Assembly (NCBI GenBank): GCA_025093985.1
Contig: JACAAK010000004.1
Location: forward strand, 3,844,001-3,908,000
Length of the DNA: 64,000 nt
Direction: 5' to 3'
DNA from: Calvatia gigantea
Taxonomy: Eukaryota > Basidiomycota > Agaricomycetes > Agaricales > Lycoperdaceae
Shown here: positions 42,541-53,040 of the stretch, piece after piece
Numbering within the stretch: position 1 is the first letter of the stretch
Layout: every line of letters begins with the position of its first letter
Position numbers and translations under genes: made by a program
Notes under the pieces: model-generated
Told to the model about the DNA's origin: nothing
Seen by the model: the letters and a program-made list of their open reading frames with translations, nothing else
Database searches by the model: none

Positions 42541-43748
42541 CATATATGAGCATCGAATCAGCGCATGATTTCGAGTTGGCAGGGAAGAGTTGTTCGTCCA
42601 TGGCTTTCGCGAATTTGTGCTTCACAGCCAAAGCTTCAACAAAATCGGATCGGGAATGTTTCTTTCCCTTTCGGAACATCTTGTTCGGGACGGGATCGAA
42701 GTCGAGATCCAAAATCTCTTCGGCGCCGAATTTGTCGACGTAGGCGCGGAGGTGAGGTTTGGCGACGTCGTGGTGGGAGCCGTATTCTGCAAGGCGGTTG
42801 GACATGGCTTGGAATGTTTCGAAAGAGGAGGAGGGGAAAAGAGGTGTGAGAGTGCGGGGGATGTTGGTAGGTTTGGTGACGATGTTGAGGAGTTTGCGGA
42901 TAAGGGCCAGGAATCAGTCGACGAGGATTTGGGCGTCCGGGTTGGTGAGGAGGAAGCGGTCAAGTGGGTAGAGGAAGTTCTTAGGGAGGCGCAAAGTTGG
43001 ACTGCGATTGATAACGTCCGAATTTGCGTACCTGGGAGCCAGTTGGTGAGCAACAGGTCAGTATTATTTGTGCGAGAGGCTTACCAGTTGTTTCTGATTG
43101 AATTGAAGAATCTCGGGTCACGAGCGAAGAATCCGACTGTGTTCATCTCCTCCGAAAGTGGCAGAAGCCAGTCAGATCCATAGTTCCTTGGCTTCGTCTG
43201 TTCCCAAACACGCCCGCAACTGACGCTGGTTTCCTCACACTCCCTCGTATATCACTACCGACAGCAAAGTCTATCCAGTCATAGGCGGCAACCACACACG
43301 CACTGCCTGAACTTGAGGCGGCCGCGGTCAAATATCCGTCACCCTTCGGATTAACCGAGTAAAATACATAAACGAATTCCCAAGGTCGGTCACTATGAGC
43401 GAACGGGGAGGTACGAGTTTTGCCAACAAGTGTTGTGCCGAGATCGATGAGATGTTGGACTGCAGGGGCAGTTACGTCGGCTTTGGAGTGGAGCTTGTGG
43501 TATGCTTTGTACACCCACCGGAAGTCCCTTGACTTCAAAGACGTCTTCGAGGCCAGAACGAAGACCCGCGATGGACAACGTAGCACCCAACCAGGCAGGG
43601 GGATGGGATGGGACGGGGATTTATTGGACGCCCCGGTGGGCTTCAAGAGTAAAGTTGGTTGGTTGGTTGAGGTCCAGCTGTCATTATGTGGTTCTGGTAA
43701 TGCATCGACAGTGAACACGTCGTGGTCGTCCTCGACGAGGCCACGCAC
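42540..43748 (-). pseudogene. Amidase-signature family protein, broken
   Basis: Minus-strand amidase (AS family, GatA-related). It has a DVFEVKGLPVG block, a frame change, then TAPAVQHLIDLGTTLVGKTR with the catalytic-type lysine, GDGYLTAAASSSGSACVVAA with the cis-serine region, and FAVGSDIRGSVRKPASVAG, where the usual GSDTGGS nucleophile motif reads GSDIRGS. Then EMNTVGFFARDPRFFNSI, an intron, RLPKNFLYPLDRFLLTNPDA, a TGA, and FQAMSNRLAEYGSHHDVAKP up to SCADSMLIY. There the gene breaks off into copy e; the C-terminus (after IYD...GLPSYR in relatives) is missing. It would hydrolyse amide bonds if intact. Confidence 0.82.
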
Positions 43749-43889
43749 AGGATAAGCGCGTACAGCGTTACATTAAAGACGGTGGAGAGCAGATGATCTA
43801 GGCCACGTCGTCTTAGTAGGAGTACATAGCTCATCATCATCACCATCACCGGGCATGTGTGTTTGGACGGGCACCTAAATAACATCATT
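43749..43889. other. Former amidase 5' region
   Basis: Upstream of the amidase frame. The N-terminal exons expected for the family are not found before unit B begins. Confidence 0.35.
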
Positions 43890-44100
43890 TTCGTTTTTCC
43901 CATGCCCAGACACTACCCCACCCGTTGCCTATTGCAGTATCCGCATATTATATATTAACTTCGGTGTCCCAGTCTTCGCCTCTAACAAGTTTCTCAGTAT
44001 CCGCCAACCCAGAAACCAGGAATGGGCAGGAAGAAGCGCCGTAAGGCTCAACTTTATAGACACCCATACCCATGTCTGTTCAAAGTCGGCTAAGGCCGAT

Positions 44101-44420
44101 ATGGCACGCACCGACACCGATTCGGGCACCGCCCTGCTTGTCATGGTCATGTTAACAAGGATGGACGCCAGATCTGGGGGAATGTTACCTAGAAGATCAA
44201 GGCTCTTGCATCATCCATCTCCTTCCACTTTATCGACGCCAAAGGGAAGTCGACGGTTCTAACGTAGGCAGGGAGCTTAAGATTACCGAAAATAATATTC
44301 GAGGGATTAAACACTCCGCATTATCAGATACACAGGCTACGGGCTGAGCCAACAAGGATGGAGGAAATACCCTGAGTGTGGAGACCGTCGTCAGCAAAGG
44401 TGTGTTGGGAGGATTTGTTT
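44101..44420 (+). pseudogene. Hypothetical gene of unit A, broken copy
   Basis: Aligns with 38381-38700 (start ATGGCACGCACCGACACCGA against ATGCCACGCACTGGCGCCAA) but has frame changes within the first 60 bp and later stops. No protein can be made. Confidence 0.7.
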
Positions 44421-44719
44421 GATTCCGCTCCTACGCACTTAATTCATGCACTTGCGCGGGCCATTTTAAGATAAAGCCTATGACCTCGGATCGTACTCCA
44501 CGTCTCTCCATCATCAGCGTACAACTCTATCACGGGGACTAGGGATGTGCAACCTCCATGGAACACCGCGCGGACCATGTGCTGCTTATCTTATCAATCC
44601 AGAAGCCTAGTTTGCTCACTTTGAGTGATTACCTTGGGCGTCTTACAGCCACTTGTAACCTCATTATCTGGTCCCGTCACTTAACGGATGTCCAGGTGCC
44701 CCACTCGTAGTCCTTGGAC

Positions 44720-45120
44720 TCCTGCCCGGTATCCGCGAATGAACGATATTTGGCCAGGAATATGCTCGGCGTGTCCACGAACCACCCGACGACCACAGTC
44801 AACACGGTCATCAGGAGAACAGCAGCGTTCGTGATTGCATGGCTAGCAAGTTCAGATTATAAGCCGCCACAAGCTATGCTATTGAGCGGATACATACTCA
44901 CAGAAAGTCCACAACACATTCCCTAGTATGTAACCCCTCACCATTTGGGGCCAGTCGTCTTAACGCTATCGGAAGCAGAGATGTCACTGTCCTCTTCATA
45001 ACTTGGTGACTCAGGGAGGTATATCTTGGTCTGCGTCGCTTATTATCGTCCAGCCACGGTAGGGTTGGTGCACCAAAAACAGCCTTAAAATTGAGAGGCT
45101 GTTTTTAATCATGAGCTAAG
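44720..45120 (-). pseudogene. Membrane-protein family, copy f (relic of copy d)
   Basis: DNA-level match to 40550-40960: the region of the first transmembrane exon (GACCGTGTTGACTGTGG on the minus strand), the CTCAC-type donor and the polar first exon are recognisable. Deletions break the frame, and no downstream exons follow before copy g. Confidence 0.6.
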
Positions 45121-45768
45121 CGAGGGCACCCCACACTTATCGGTAGGTTCGATTAGCATACCCTTCTCACGGTGTGTCGCTGCAGTTCTGACAACTGGGC
45201 CGTGAGAAAAGACACCTCTATCCCCGAGCCGAGTGGGTGTACTATTCGCCATTATTTACCTTAGACCGCCTCTGATAAGGCCGGGTTTTTTGGCCATTTA
45301 TGACGATAGGAAGCCCACCAAGTAGCTGAGGCACTCCGTCTATCATGACGCTTTCATTGTATGGAGTGGTCCCCATCATTTACTGTGGTCTGACCAGCGC
45401 AGGGTGGGGATGAAGGAACTGAAGACGTCTCCCTAGTTTTACCAAGGTCGCGTTTAACCAGCGCAAGGCGGCTCAGAAATGCGCTCAAGGTGTGCTTCTG
45501 CGAATCCGACTTGGGCCTGGAGTGTGGACCCTTCTACGGACTTGTAATTTTTGCCCATGGAACACAGTGGTCCGGGTGAGGACTGATTAAGACTGTAGAT
45601 TAAAATCGAGAACACTGGTAGGGCAGGTGCAACACTTCATTGAGTTTGAGAACATCTTATAATGACGTCCCTTGAATGGATTCGTAACAGATTATGTACC
45701 GGCGTTGCACGATTCCATGGTATGTACTAGACTATTATAGTTGTCTCTTGCTACCACGGGGGGGTGAT
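45121..45768. other. Duplicated intergenic sequence, no gene
   Basis: 45121-45320 matches 40963-41220, and 45545-45768 matches 41740-41964. No coding content was recognised. Confidence 0.5.
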
Positions 45769-46865
45769 CTATTTCTGCAAAGAGGCCGATATAAAGCCAA
45801 CGAGTGCGAGGTGCATTAACGCCATGCATATCAAAATCGACGTGATGGCTCTGAACACATAAAGGCGCCATGGCAGGCATACATCACCTGGAGTCCCGGC
45901 GGCGAAGGAGACCTGTTCCCAAATGGCAAGGACAGCGGAAACTGTCAGTGCATAAATTGAGCTATGTGCAAGGTTATATTCAAATCCCAACTCTAAAAGC
46001 TTTAGGATGTCGGAGACCCACTTGAATACCCATATTGTCAGCAGCGAGACAAGTAACCAGAATCGTAGTGCCGGGATATGGCGCCAACTCCTGTGGGAAG
46101 CCTAAGGTAGGGAGGTTCAATGACTTGACCTCAAGGGATATGAACAGTATGAAGAGCTCACATCGTGCCAGTTTTCCTTCCAGACTTGTTGCCGCAGACC
46201 ATTTAGGGTGATTCCGATAAACCACCCCAATAACCAGACTCGCTAAGCCACTCAGAAGTGCCATTGTCGCAAAAAGGAACGCCCATGAACACTTCGGGAC
46301 TGGATAGTTCGAAAGCATCGGGAAAGTAACTCTAAAGTGTGTGATGAATTAGCTGAAGAGACATACCTTGCATCCAAGTAATGGGAAACGTACGGCAATG
46401 TACCAGCAGACAAAGCATGATAGGCCTTCCACTAGGATCTGAGACCCTTCATTATTCGGTGCCATTGCTCCTCCCATGGTGCCTCAAGTCCCCCTTCAAC
46501 ATCGTACGGACCCCAGACCTATCGCTGCAGACGGTGGCAGCGATAGTACCAGTAGGGAGTCCCGAGCGAGGCTATGATGGACAATGTGGTTATCAGGAGA
46601 ATAGCGCCATCCCCAACTGCATTGCTAACCAATTACGTCGGCATAAGTTGCGGCCGCCATGAAATAAATAATACACTCACAGCCCATCTTCCAGGAGCTC
46701 TTTTCCATGCGATCTTTCATCTCTTGGTGATGGTTGGTCATTGGAAGGAAGCCTCTCACTGGTTACACCAGCAGGTGCTGAGGAAAGTGGCTTCTCCCCT
46801 GGTTCACGGAAACCCACAATGGTGGAATAAGCCTTATCCACATTTGGGAATACCACTTGCCCCAC
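45769..46865 (-). pseudogene. Membrane-protein family, copy g (all exons, with stops)
   Basis: The polar first exon starts MGQVVFPNVDKAYSTIVGFR and ends RDERSHGKELLEDG at a GTGAGT donor. The next exon has ILLITTLSIIASLGTPYWYY but is then interrupted by stops (after RLQR and after KGLRS) before WKAYHALSAGTLP. Later exons are VPKCSWAFLFATMALLSGLA, SLVIGVVYRNHPK, then ALRFWLLVSLLTIWVFKWVS, IYALTVSAVLAIWEQVSF and VCLPWRLYVFRAITSILICM. Five hydrophobic segments are clear. This copy gives the best view of the whole architecture. Stops in the second exon make it non-functional. Confidence 0.68.
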
Positions 46866-47307
46866 TTCAATTATTTGTGAGACTGCCCAACCGGGGACTC
46901 AGTCAGACAGTAACAACTCCGGACCATCTCGCAGCAATAAAATCAAGGTACCTCCAAAACGCGCATCAGCATTGCAATCGTAATTTCAAAATTGTTTAGT
47001 TAAACCGTGTACAATAAATATCCGACTTTTAGCACCAATCGCTTAATCAAGCAGATACACGCTGTTACCCGTGCGAGGCACGGGCTATGCGCTAGTGTAT
47101 TAATATTATATATAGTTGGACCAATTTAATTAATAGGCTACCAGTGGCACGGAGGGGGGAAAAAGTAAAAGGCTCGTACTGGGCCGCAAAACAAGTATAA
47201 TCATTCCATTCACACTATGTTATCTTACACAACAATTGTTACTAATCAATCACGAAGTTGCGTCAACATTGGTAACATTCTCTAGCGCTGAGATCGCAAT
47301 ACTTCCT
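46866..47307. other. AT-rich intergenic
   Basis: Between copy g and the 3' end of the beta-trefoil gene. No feature was recognised. Confidence 0.4.
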
Positions 47308-48005
47308 TCATTTCAAGCTATCAATCCTCTCAAACCTCCAGAGTTGTTGGCGCCCTTTGGGGGGTTCGAGGTCGGCAAGGATGATCTGGCCGGGTGAGTT
47401 TACCAACACTGCAGAGCTATGGGTTAGCTTACATTTGTGCCGTCATCGACAATGGTCCACACCCTTGGTGGCTTGCGCTCCGGCAAGCCAATCCTGCATG
47501 CATCGATGAGTAAGGTTATCAAGCACAATGAACGGAAAGGTGCAGCGCACGTAAACCACTCGTCCTCGGGAACCGGCGATGGTCTGATCTTGTATGTGGC
47601 CAATATTCCAAGGGCACCTCCGCGAATGTAAGGATCCTGGCCGTGTTACATTAGAGAATGGGATCCAACTCAAAGTCATCTGGCTGCAACTGACCTTGTT
47701 CTCTTTCTCGCTGTCGACCTCACTGTTCTGCGCGTAGGGCTTCTTTGAGCCTAAGCCTTCTTCGATCAGAGATTTGAAAGTATAAATTTCATCAGATTGA
47801 TATACTACAGCCCACTACAAACAGGTAAGAGTGAGTAGACGCTACAAAGAAATAAAAGGGAGAATTTAACCTTCTGGTAAGGGGCTGCATCATTTGGCTT
47901 CTCGACGACGAGGTTGCCGTTAGGAAAGCCTTTCTCCAGGGCGATGACGAGGCCACCACTTGCTGAGATGATCCTGTATTCCGCGGACTCAATTTGTGGA
48001 GACAT
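47308..48005 (-). CDS. Beta-trefoil (ricin-B-like) protein
   Basis: Four exons on the minus strand: 47871-48005, 47695-47814, 47433-47636 and 47308-47385, all phase 0, giving 178 residues. Start MSPQIESAEYRIISASGGLV. Three Q/V-x-W strands mark a beta-trefoil: APYQKWAVVYQSDEIYTFKS across intron 1, PPRVWTIVDDGTNIILAD across intron 3, and KGRQQLWRFERI near the end. No signal peptide, so probably cytoplasmic. Such mushroom proteins are lectins or protease inhibitors; the exact class is open. The alternative acceptor 11 bases from the chosen one in intron 3 gives a stop, which decided the model. The last exon has the same length (78 nt) as in 36023-36624. No lesion is seen. Confidence 0.62.
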
Positions 48006-48945
48006 GAGCTGCTCAGAGAGGTTAGATTGGGGTGAAGACGACAGTGAGGTGGCACATACATAGCCTTTTTATGCTCATACTGCTGATGAAAGTTCAGAGG
48101 CGGAAGAAGCCTTTATTCTGATCATCGATAGGGACTTGTAAATGTGGGCCCGGTTTAATTTGAATGAGTGTCCTAAGAGAGAACTGACGAAGGCGATCTG
48201 CAGGATGCTGATTACGACTTTTTGGGAAGAGATGATATTCTCCAATGCCAGTTGGGCATCTGGAATGTGCCCAATCAGCAACCAATTCTTTTCAAAGCTG
48301 TCATGGATCTGGGGTATCGATCGTCTTTGTATCACGCTAGTAGTCAGAATATCAGTATGTCAGCTTGGGCATTCCACATGCGCCTTGCAAAGTTCACGTT
48401 CATTTATGGCCACAACCCCTATGATAGTGAGTCAGCCCTAAGTCAACCTCATGCACAAATCACAGATTTACAGATGGTGTCCTAGCCACCGTGATACTTA
48501 GGAATTTTCCATTTGGATGTATGGCAGGGGAATGAAAATGCACTGCCCAAGCAAGCTGGGGCGGCAGGAAAAGAATATTTCTCGTGAAGCGAAGGACGCC
48601 CGGTGAATTTTAATAACGCACTCGGGAAGAACTGTTTAGCAAACCTTCATTGGAATGTTGAGTAGTACGTATCACTGCACCTTCCAGGGCCTATACAGTA
48701 CATCTTTGCCTTAATTTTAAAAATTGTCCTTAATAAGTAAATTCTCATGTCCGAACTTTGTTTGAAGGCAAGATGAAGCCGTGGCATCGATTAAGTTCAG
48801 TATTATATACCCCCTGCCTAATTAGGGAGGCGAAGCCGAAATTGCGACGGAGAGTACGGTGGTATTCGCCCTTGTGGAGAAACTCACGAAGAGGACAATC
48901 AGAGGGCCTGACTGCTGTCGTAACCTGCCTCGATGGATAAGCGCC
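48006..48945. other. No gene recognised
   Basis: The left part is probably the promoter of the beta-trefoil gene. Frames at 48075-48485 on both strands lack family resemblance. Confidence 0.4.
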
Positions 48946-50090
48946 GACCTACGCTTAAGCTGCGAGGGTACAAGTTCTTTGAATTAATCCAAAGATATAA
49001 GGTTGTACCCCCGGAATGCCCCGTCCGGTTCTCGGGTGCACATTACTTCTCATTGTCATAAGTCGAGGGTTCTGCAACCTCAGCGTTGTGTCGTTCGTGA
49101 GTGCTCCGAGTCGTGCATTATTCGTGAACTGGCATTATCTGATAAAGCAATCTAACTATTTGCCCACAATCCATCCATGTGGTTCCACTGTCACCGAAAC
49201 TCCATGGCGGCGATAAACTATGGCTTCCCTGAAAGCTGTCAGAGCTCTGTACAATCAATGAATGGCAGATAGCGATCACCCATTGGAAGTCACTTCGTTC
49301 GTCCATTGTCCAAATTGAAGCATCCCCCAGGAAACAACGGAATTGGGGATGTGGCCACCCTATATCCTCTCTGGGACCACGCTACAAAGAGTGTATGTCA
49401 TTTCATTTGCGAAACGCCCATAGGAAATAATTAGGGCCTGTATCAGTAATTCCAGCTGGAGAAGAATCCACCTGGCTTTGGGAAAATCCCTAGCCAGCTG
49501 ACATGCTCCAATGCCAACCTGGACCCCGAAAATCGAACGCTCATCGTCAAGGGATGATGATTGATGATGATAGCAATTTTAGCAGTCTCCTGTGTAAGGC
49601 AAGAACGGCCCAATGCTCTACGTTGAGGGTTTGGAGGTATCGGGCTGGGGTTGTGCCTTCCTCCCTTCTTGGCTTCCTTGGTTTTACCGACCCCTGGCCT
49701 TGTTACGACCACCCCATTGATACAGTATGGAATCCATCGGGGGCAGCATTAAAGAAATGCCCTCGCCTCACATGAACAGTCCGTTAGCGCTGCGAGTCAT
49801 GTCAGGTTCTCCGCCGACATCGGCAATGACTGATGAAGACCAGGTGGTGGGTGGAATGGAAGATGGATCGTACGAGTCACATAGCACCTTCGTTCTCCCG
49901 ACTTGCGGTCGCCAATGGCCATGCGTCGTGGTCGAGCTTTATACTCGAAATGACGCGTCTCTTTTGATGTTCCAGCGATTGGCGGTCATAATCAAAAAGA
50001 GGGTAATAATTTGATATCCACCAGCATTTATTCATTACCAGTGCCACAGATATAGCATCAGGTAGGAGCCCCGGAAACAGCACGGAACAG
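48946..50090 (+). repeat. Unclassified repeat R1, left copy
   Basis: Matches 61893-63056 in inverted orientation over its whole length (for example CGCTTAAGCTG...GTACAAGTTCTTTGAATT at the outer end, and TTTATTCATTACCAG with CACAGATATAGC at the inner end). The middle part (49130-49640) is also present in direct orientation at 60600-61060. Frames are not conserved between copies, so the conserved unit is DNA, not an evident protein. No terminal repeats typical of a known transposon class were found. Confidence 0.7.
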
Positions 50091-50389
50091 TAGATGAAGG
50101 TATAATGAAGGGGGGCAGTATACCTTGCAACGAGTACAATCTCCGACTTGGCAGAGCAAGAGGGAGGTTCTGTTGTCACCGCTCTCTCTCTGGACCGCAG
50201 GAGTGAGAAATGCATCGCTCAGTTTTAATTGCCCGGGCGACCTGAGGGTATTTGGTATGATCGTGAGGCTTGGAAATTGTGCACCATGAACATCCAAGCC
50301 ATATGAGGTGCTTTCAAATTACGGAGTTACAGGACTTCCTTGGTATGTTCGACAATGATTGGCATTGCCTGAGTGCCAGCTCGGTCGAG

Positions 50390-50740
50390 TGTCATTCATT
50401 ATGGAATGAAGCCGGAATCACCAGCCAGAGGCTGCAAGCATGGGGGAGTTCTCCCTTGTAGATAGGTAATAAGGCGCGTTCTGGGATGCCGACTGATCCT
50501 ATTCATATTGACATTGAGTTTGGTGCAGACGGTGGTGGAAAAGGATGGCAAACCAACCAGACCCGGTAGGAACAGGGAAGAGTATCGGTCGGAGAAGGAA
50601 CGCATACACGATCCAGCCACAGCTGCTGTAATTTCAGAATCGTAAACCAGAGGATGAACGGAAGCCTTACGCGAGTTCAAAGACGAGAACGTCGCCGCTG
50701 GGCACATGAATGGCTTCCGTGTCATTTTCGTGTTATCCGA
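50390..50740 (+). repeat. Unclassified repeat R2, left copy
   Basis: Direct match with about 61490-61740. The minus-strand reading of both copies shares PLVYDS and FLPGLVG plus a LN.NMN.IS string, so it may come from a former coding exon. The protein family is not recognised. Confidence 0.55.
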
Positions 50741-51161
50741 GCCCTGAAGCTAAATGCTGAGGTCCACAAAAACTGCGTAAATCCCTACAAATATATGCAC
50801 AACGAAGCTCAGGAATGAATGACCGGGCGAAGAGCTGCTGTGTAACGAGTCCCTTCCTACTCTCTTCCTATATGGTCACCAACGCTCCAGCAATTGCAGC
50901 GGGTAGTGTAGCGTGCCATGGATGGGCATGCTACTGAGTGAGAACCAACTGCAACGATGTGCTGAGAAAAAGCTGTACTTTTTTGTCAATTTGTAGGCCA
51001 CAGGTGCTTTGGTGGTTGTGAGCTTCATTAATTCATTGATCGGGATCATCTGTCGTCACGTGAACCACCAACTTCGCTTTCCTTCACCTAAGAAAGGCTA
51101 CGCCTCACGACTAGCGGCCCCTGGACGACAACATTAAGGATGAGGAAGTCGACTAGAAAGC
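50741..51161. other. No gene recognised
   Basis: Between repeats R2 and R3. No feature. Confidence 0.35.
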
Positions 51162-51490
51162 ATGCCCTTTGGTGTGCCAGGTGTGTCGTATGTGCCTCCC
51201 TCAGAAGGCACCATTGTTGGGGAAGAGGATGAGAACAGGGGACGGCCGATGGCTGCTTTACTCGATTCAAACGTGGGCCATTGGCGTTCTTGTATTCAAC
51301 GACTCACCAACTATTACTCAGTTATCTTCTGCTGGCAATGCACCATCTCATACACATCCAGGCTCAATCTGGAGTCCCCATCATCGCCCTCCAACTCACA
51401 TTCAGAACTGCAATTGGACATCGGTTGGGGTCTGACTCCCAACACTACCCCCTTCCTTTCCATCGGTAACCTGTACTACCCGATCCTTGA
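51162..51490 (+). repeat. Unclassified repeat R3, left copy
   Basis: Inverted match with about 63395-63690. The plus frame has GEEDENRGRPMAALLDSN, resembling GEEDRDRGRPPAVLLNSD on the minus strand of the other copy, where stops occur. It could be a former coding piece; not recognised. Confidence 0.55.
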
Positions 51491-52249
51491 GAGAGGGCCG
51501 CTTGGATGGATATGTCAACCCTTTCCTCGCTCCTTAACGGACCTTCGCGCAATTCTAATTTCTCAAGATTATGACGTTTTGCGGACAAAGATACAAACAC
51601 CGAAAAAGAACGCGTGGGACCCCTCCATACCCAGTTTGAGTAGATTGGTCTAGAGCCAGGAGGGAACTGCGAGGATCGAGAAGCCCGCGGTGTTGGTGAC
51701 AAACGTGTGGGAGCAACTGTTGGAGAGGGAGGAGAATAAAAACATGAAATACTTTTTTGCATCTACGAGTGGCGTCCTCAAAGCCGCAGAAAGGTGAAGA
51801 ATAAAGCATGTTGCTTCACCTCGTAGTACGGCCTTAACTAAACGTCTATCATATATCGACCCAATCTCCGGGTGCTGTCCGCCTTGTCTCCTCCCACCTC
51901 AATGAAACAGTATCTATATTGGGGGTTGAGATCGCGGACCGTCATATATGTTGAAACGATGTACCTTTCCTTCCTTCCCCTTCTCGCTATCTCTTTCGTC
52001 TCAACAAGTCTTGTCGCCAGATCGGTGGGCTTACATCACCGCTCGCGCAGACTCTTCGCGCCCCATCCTTCCCTTTCATATCGCCAACATTGGCCCTCCT
52101 CGGTCCATACCTTTTTACATGTGACCTCCAGCCTCTACAGTGTGGCATAATCCCAGTTTGTGGGTTCCTTACATCCGGTCCCACCCCTCTAGCTACTGCT
52201 AGCATGAAGGGTCGGGAAATGGTAAACAGGGGAATAGAATCCGTGCATA
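51491..52249. other. No gene recognised
   Basis: Short frames only, before the PIG-N fragment. Confidence 0.35.
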
Positions 52250-52930
52250 GCTGTTGCTCAGTGTGCTTTACTGTTTGTGTTGAATGGGGTTGAAAGAGAG
52301 TTTGGGAAGTAGGCAAGGGAGAGGACTCCCAGGAGGTTCTTAGTCCAGGTGCGTCTCTACAAAAATTCCTTACACAGTATTTGTTTTGATGTACCGTGGT
52401 GCTCTAGAGACTATTTCTCTTGCGATTACATTGGCGAAGACATATTTTTCTCTCAGCCTCCAATTGAAACTTGATCTCCCAGTTATACTGAGAGCCCCCG
52501 ACTTTATAAAACACCTGGAGATACTGGATAGAAATCTCCGAAAGAAGAATGCGGGAGCAGAGAACCTAGCAAACGGAGGAATGGTACTAAATATGAGCTC
52601 GAGATGGGGGATATACGACTTGCGTTGTCGTTTTTGGTTTTTGTACATCTTGGGTTTTTCGGGATTGGAAAGCATGTCTTTTTCTCTCTCAATGATTCAT
52701 TATCACTCACTGCGCTTTCGCCGTGTTTAGTGTTGTTCTAATATTGTAAGTCGCTGATGAGCTCTCACTTCCGACTGAAATACCAACCGGTAAATCTAGA
52801 TGTTTTATCTAGAACCCGTATACCATCTGGTACCCGTATTTAGCCCATTATCGTGCTTACTCTCCTCGTACGTCCATCCCCTCTTTCCACTACTGATGGC
52901 CGTTGACACCTAGCACAAACCCCGACAACC
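52250..52930 (+). pseudogene. PIG-N/Mcd4 C-terminal fragment (partial duplicate)
   Basis: Aligns with 57365-58265 of the fuller PIG-N copy: the ...GTTGAAAGAGAGTTTGGGAA region, then SLAITLAKTYFSLSLQLKLD with LPVIL, a ~280-bp deletion, then LEILDRNLRKKNAGAENLAN and the stretch encoding LEPVYRL-like sequence near 52810. Only the late transmembrane part is present and frames are broken. Interestingly the SLAITLAKTYFSLSLQ piece is in better frame here than in the fuller copy. Confidence 0.75.
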
Positions 52931-53040
52931 AAACTCACAGCATAAAATACAAAGAGACAGAGGTTTATATAGATTGCGCACCAGGACTTCCGGGTGACCG
53001 GTTGACGTTCACTGTCCTACCCTCGTAACCCTCCATACTC

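Larger units (their letters stand above)
43890..46865. repeat. Segmental duplication unit B
   Basis: Shorter, more mutated copy of 38160-42480, containing relics of the 38381 gene and of copy d, plus copy g. Confidence 0.78.
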
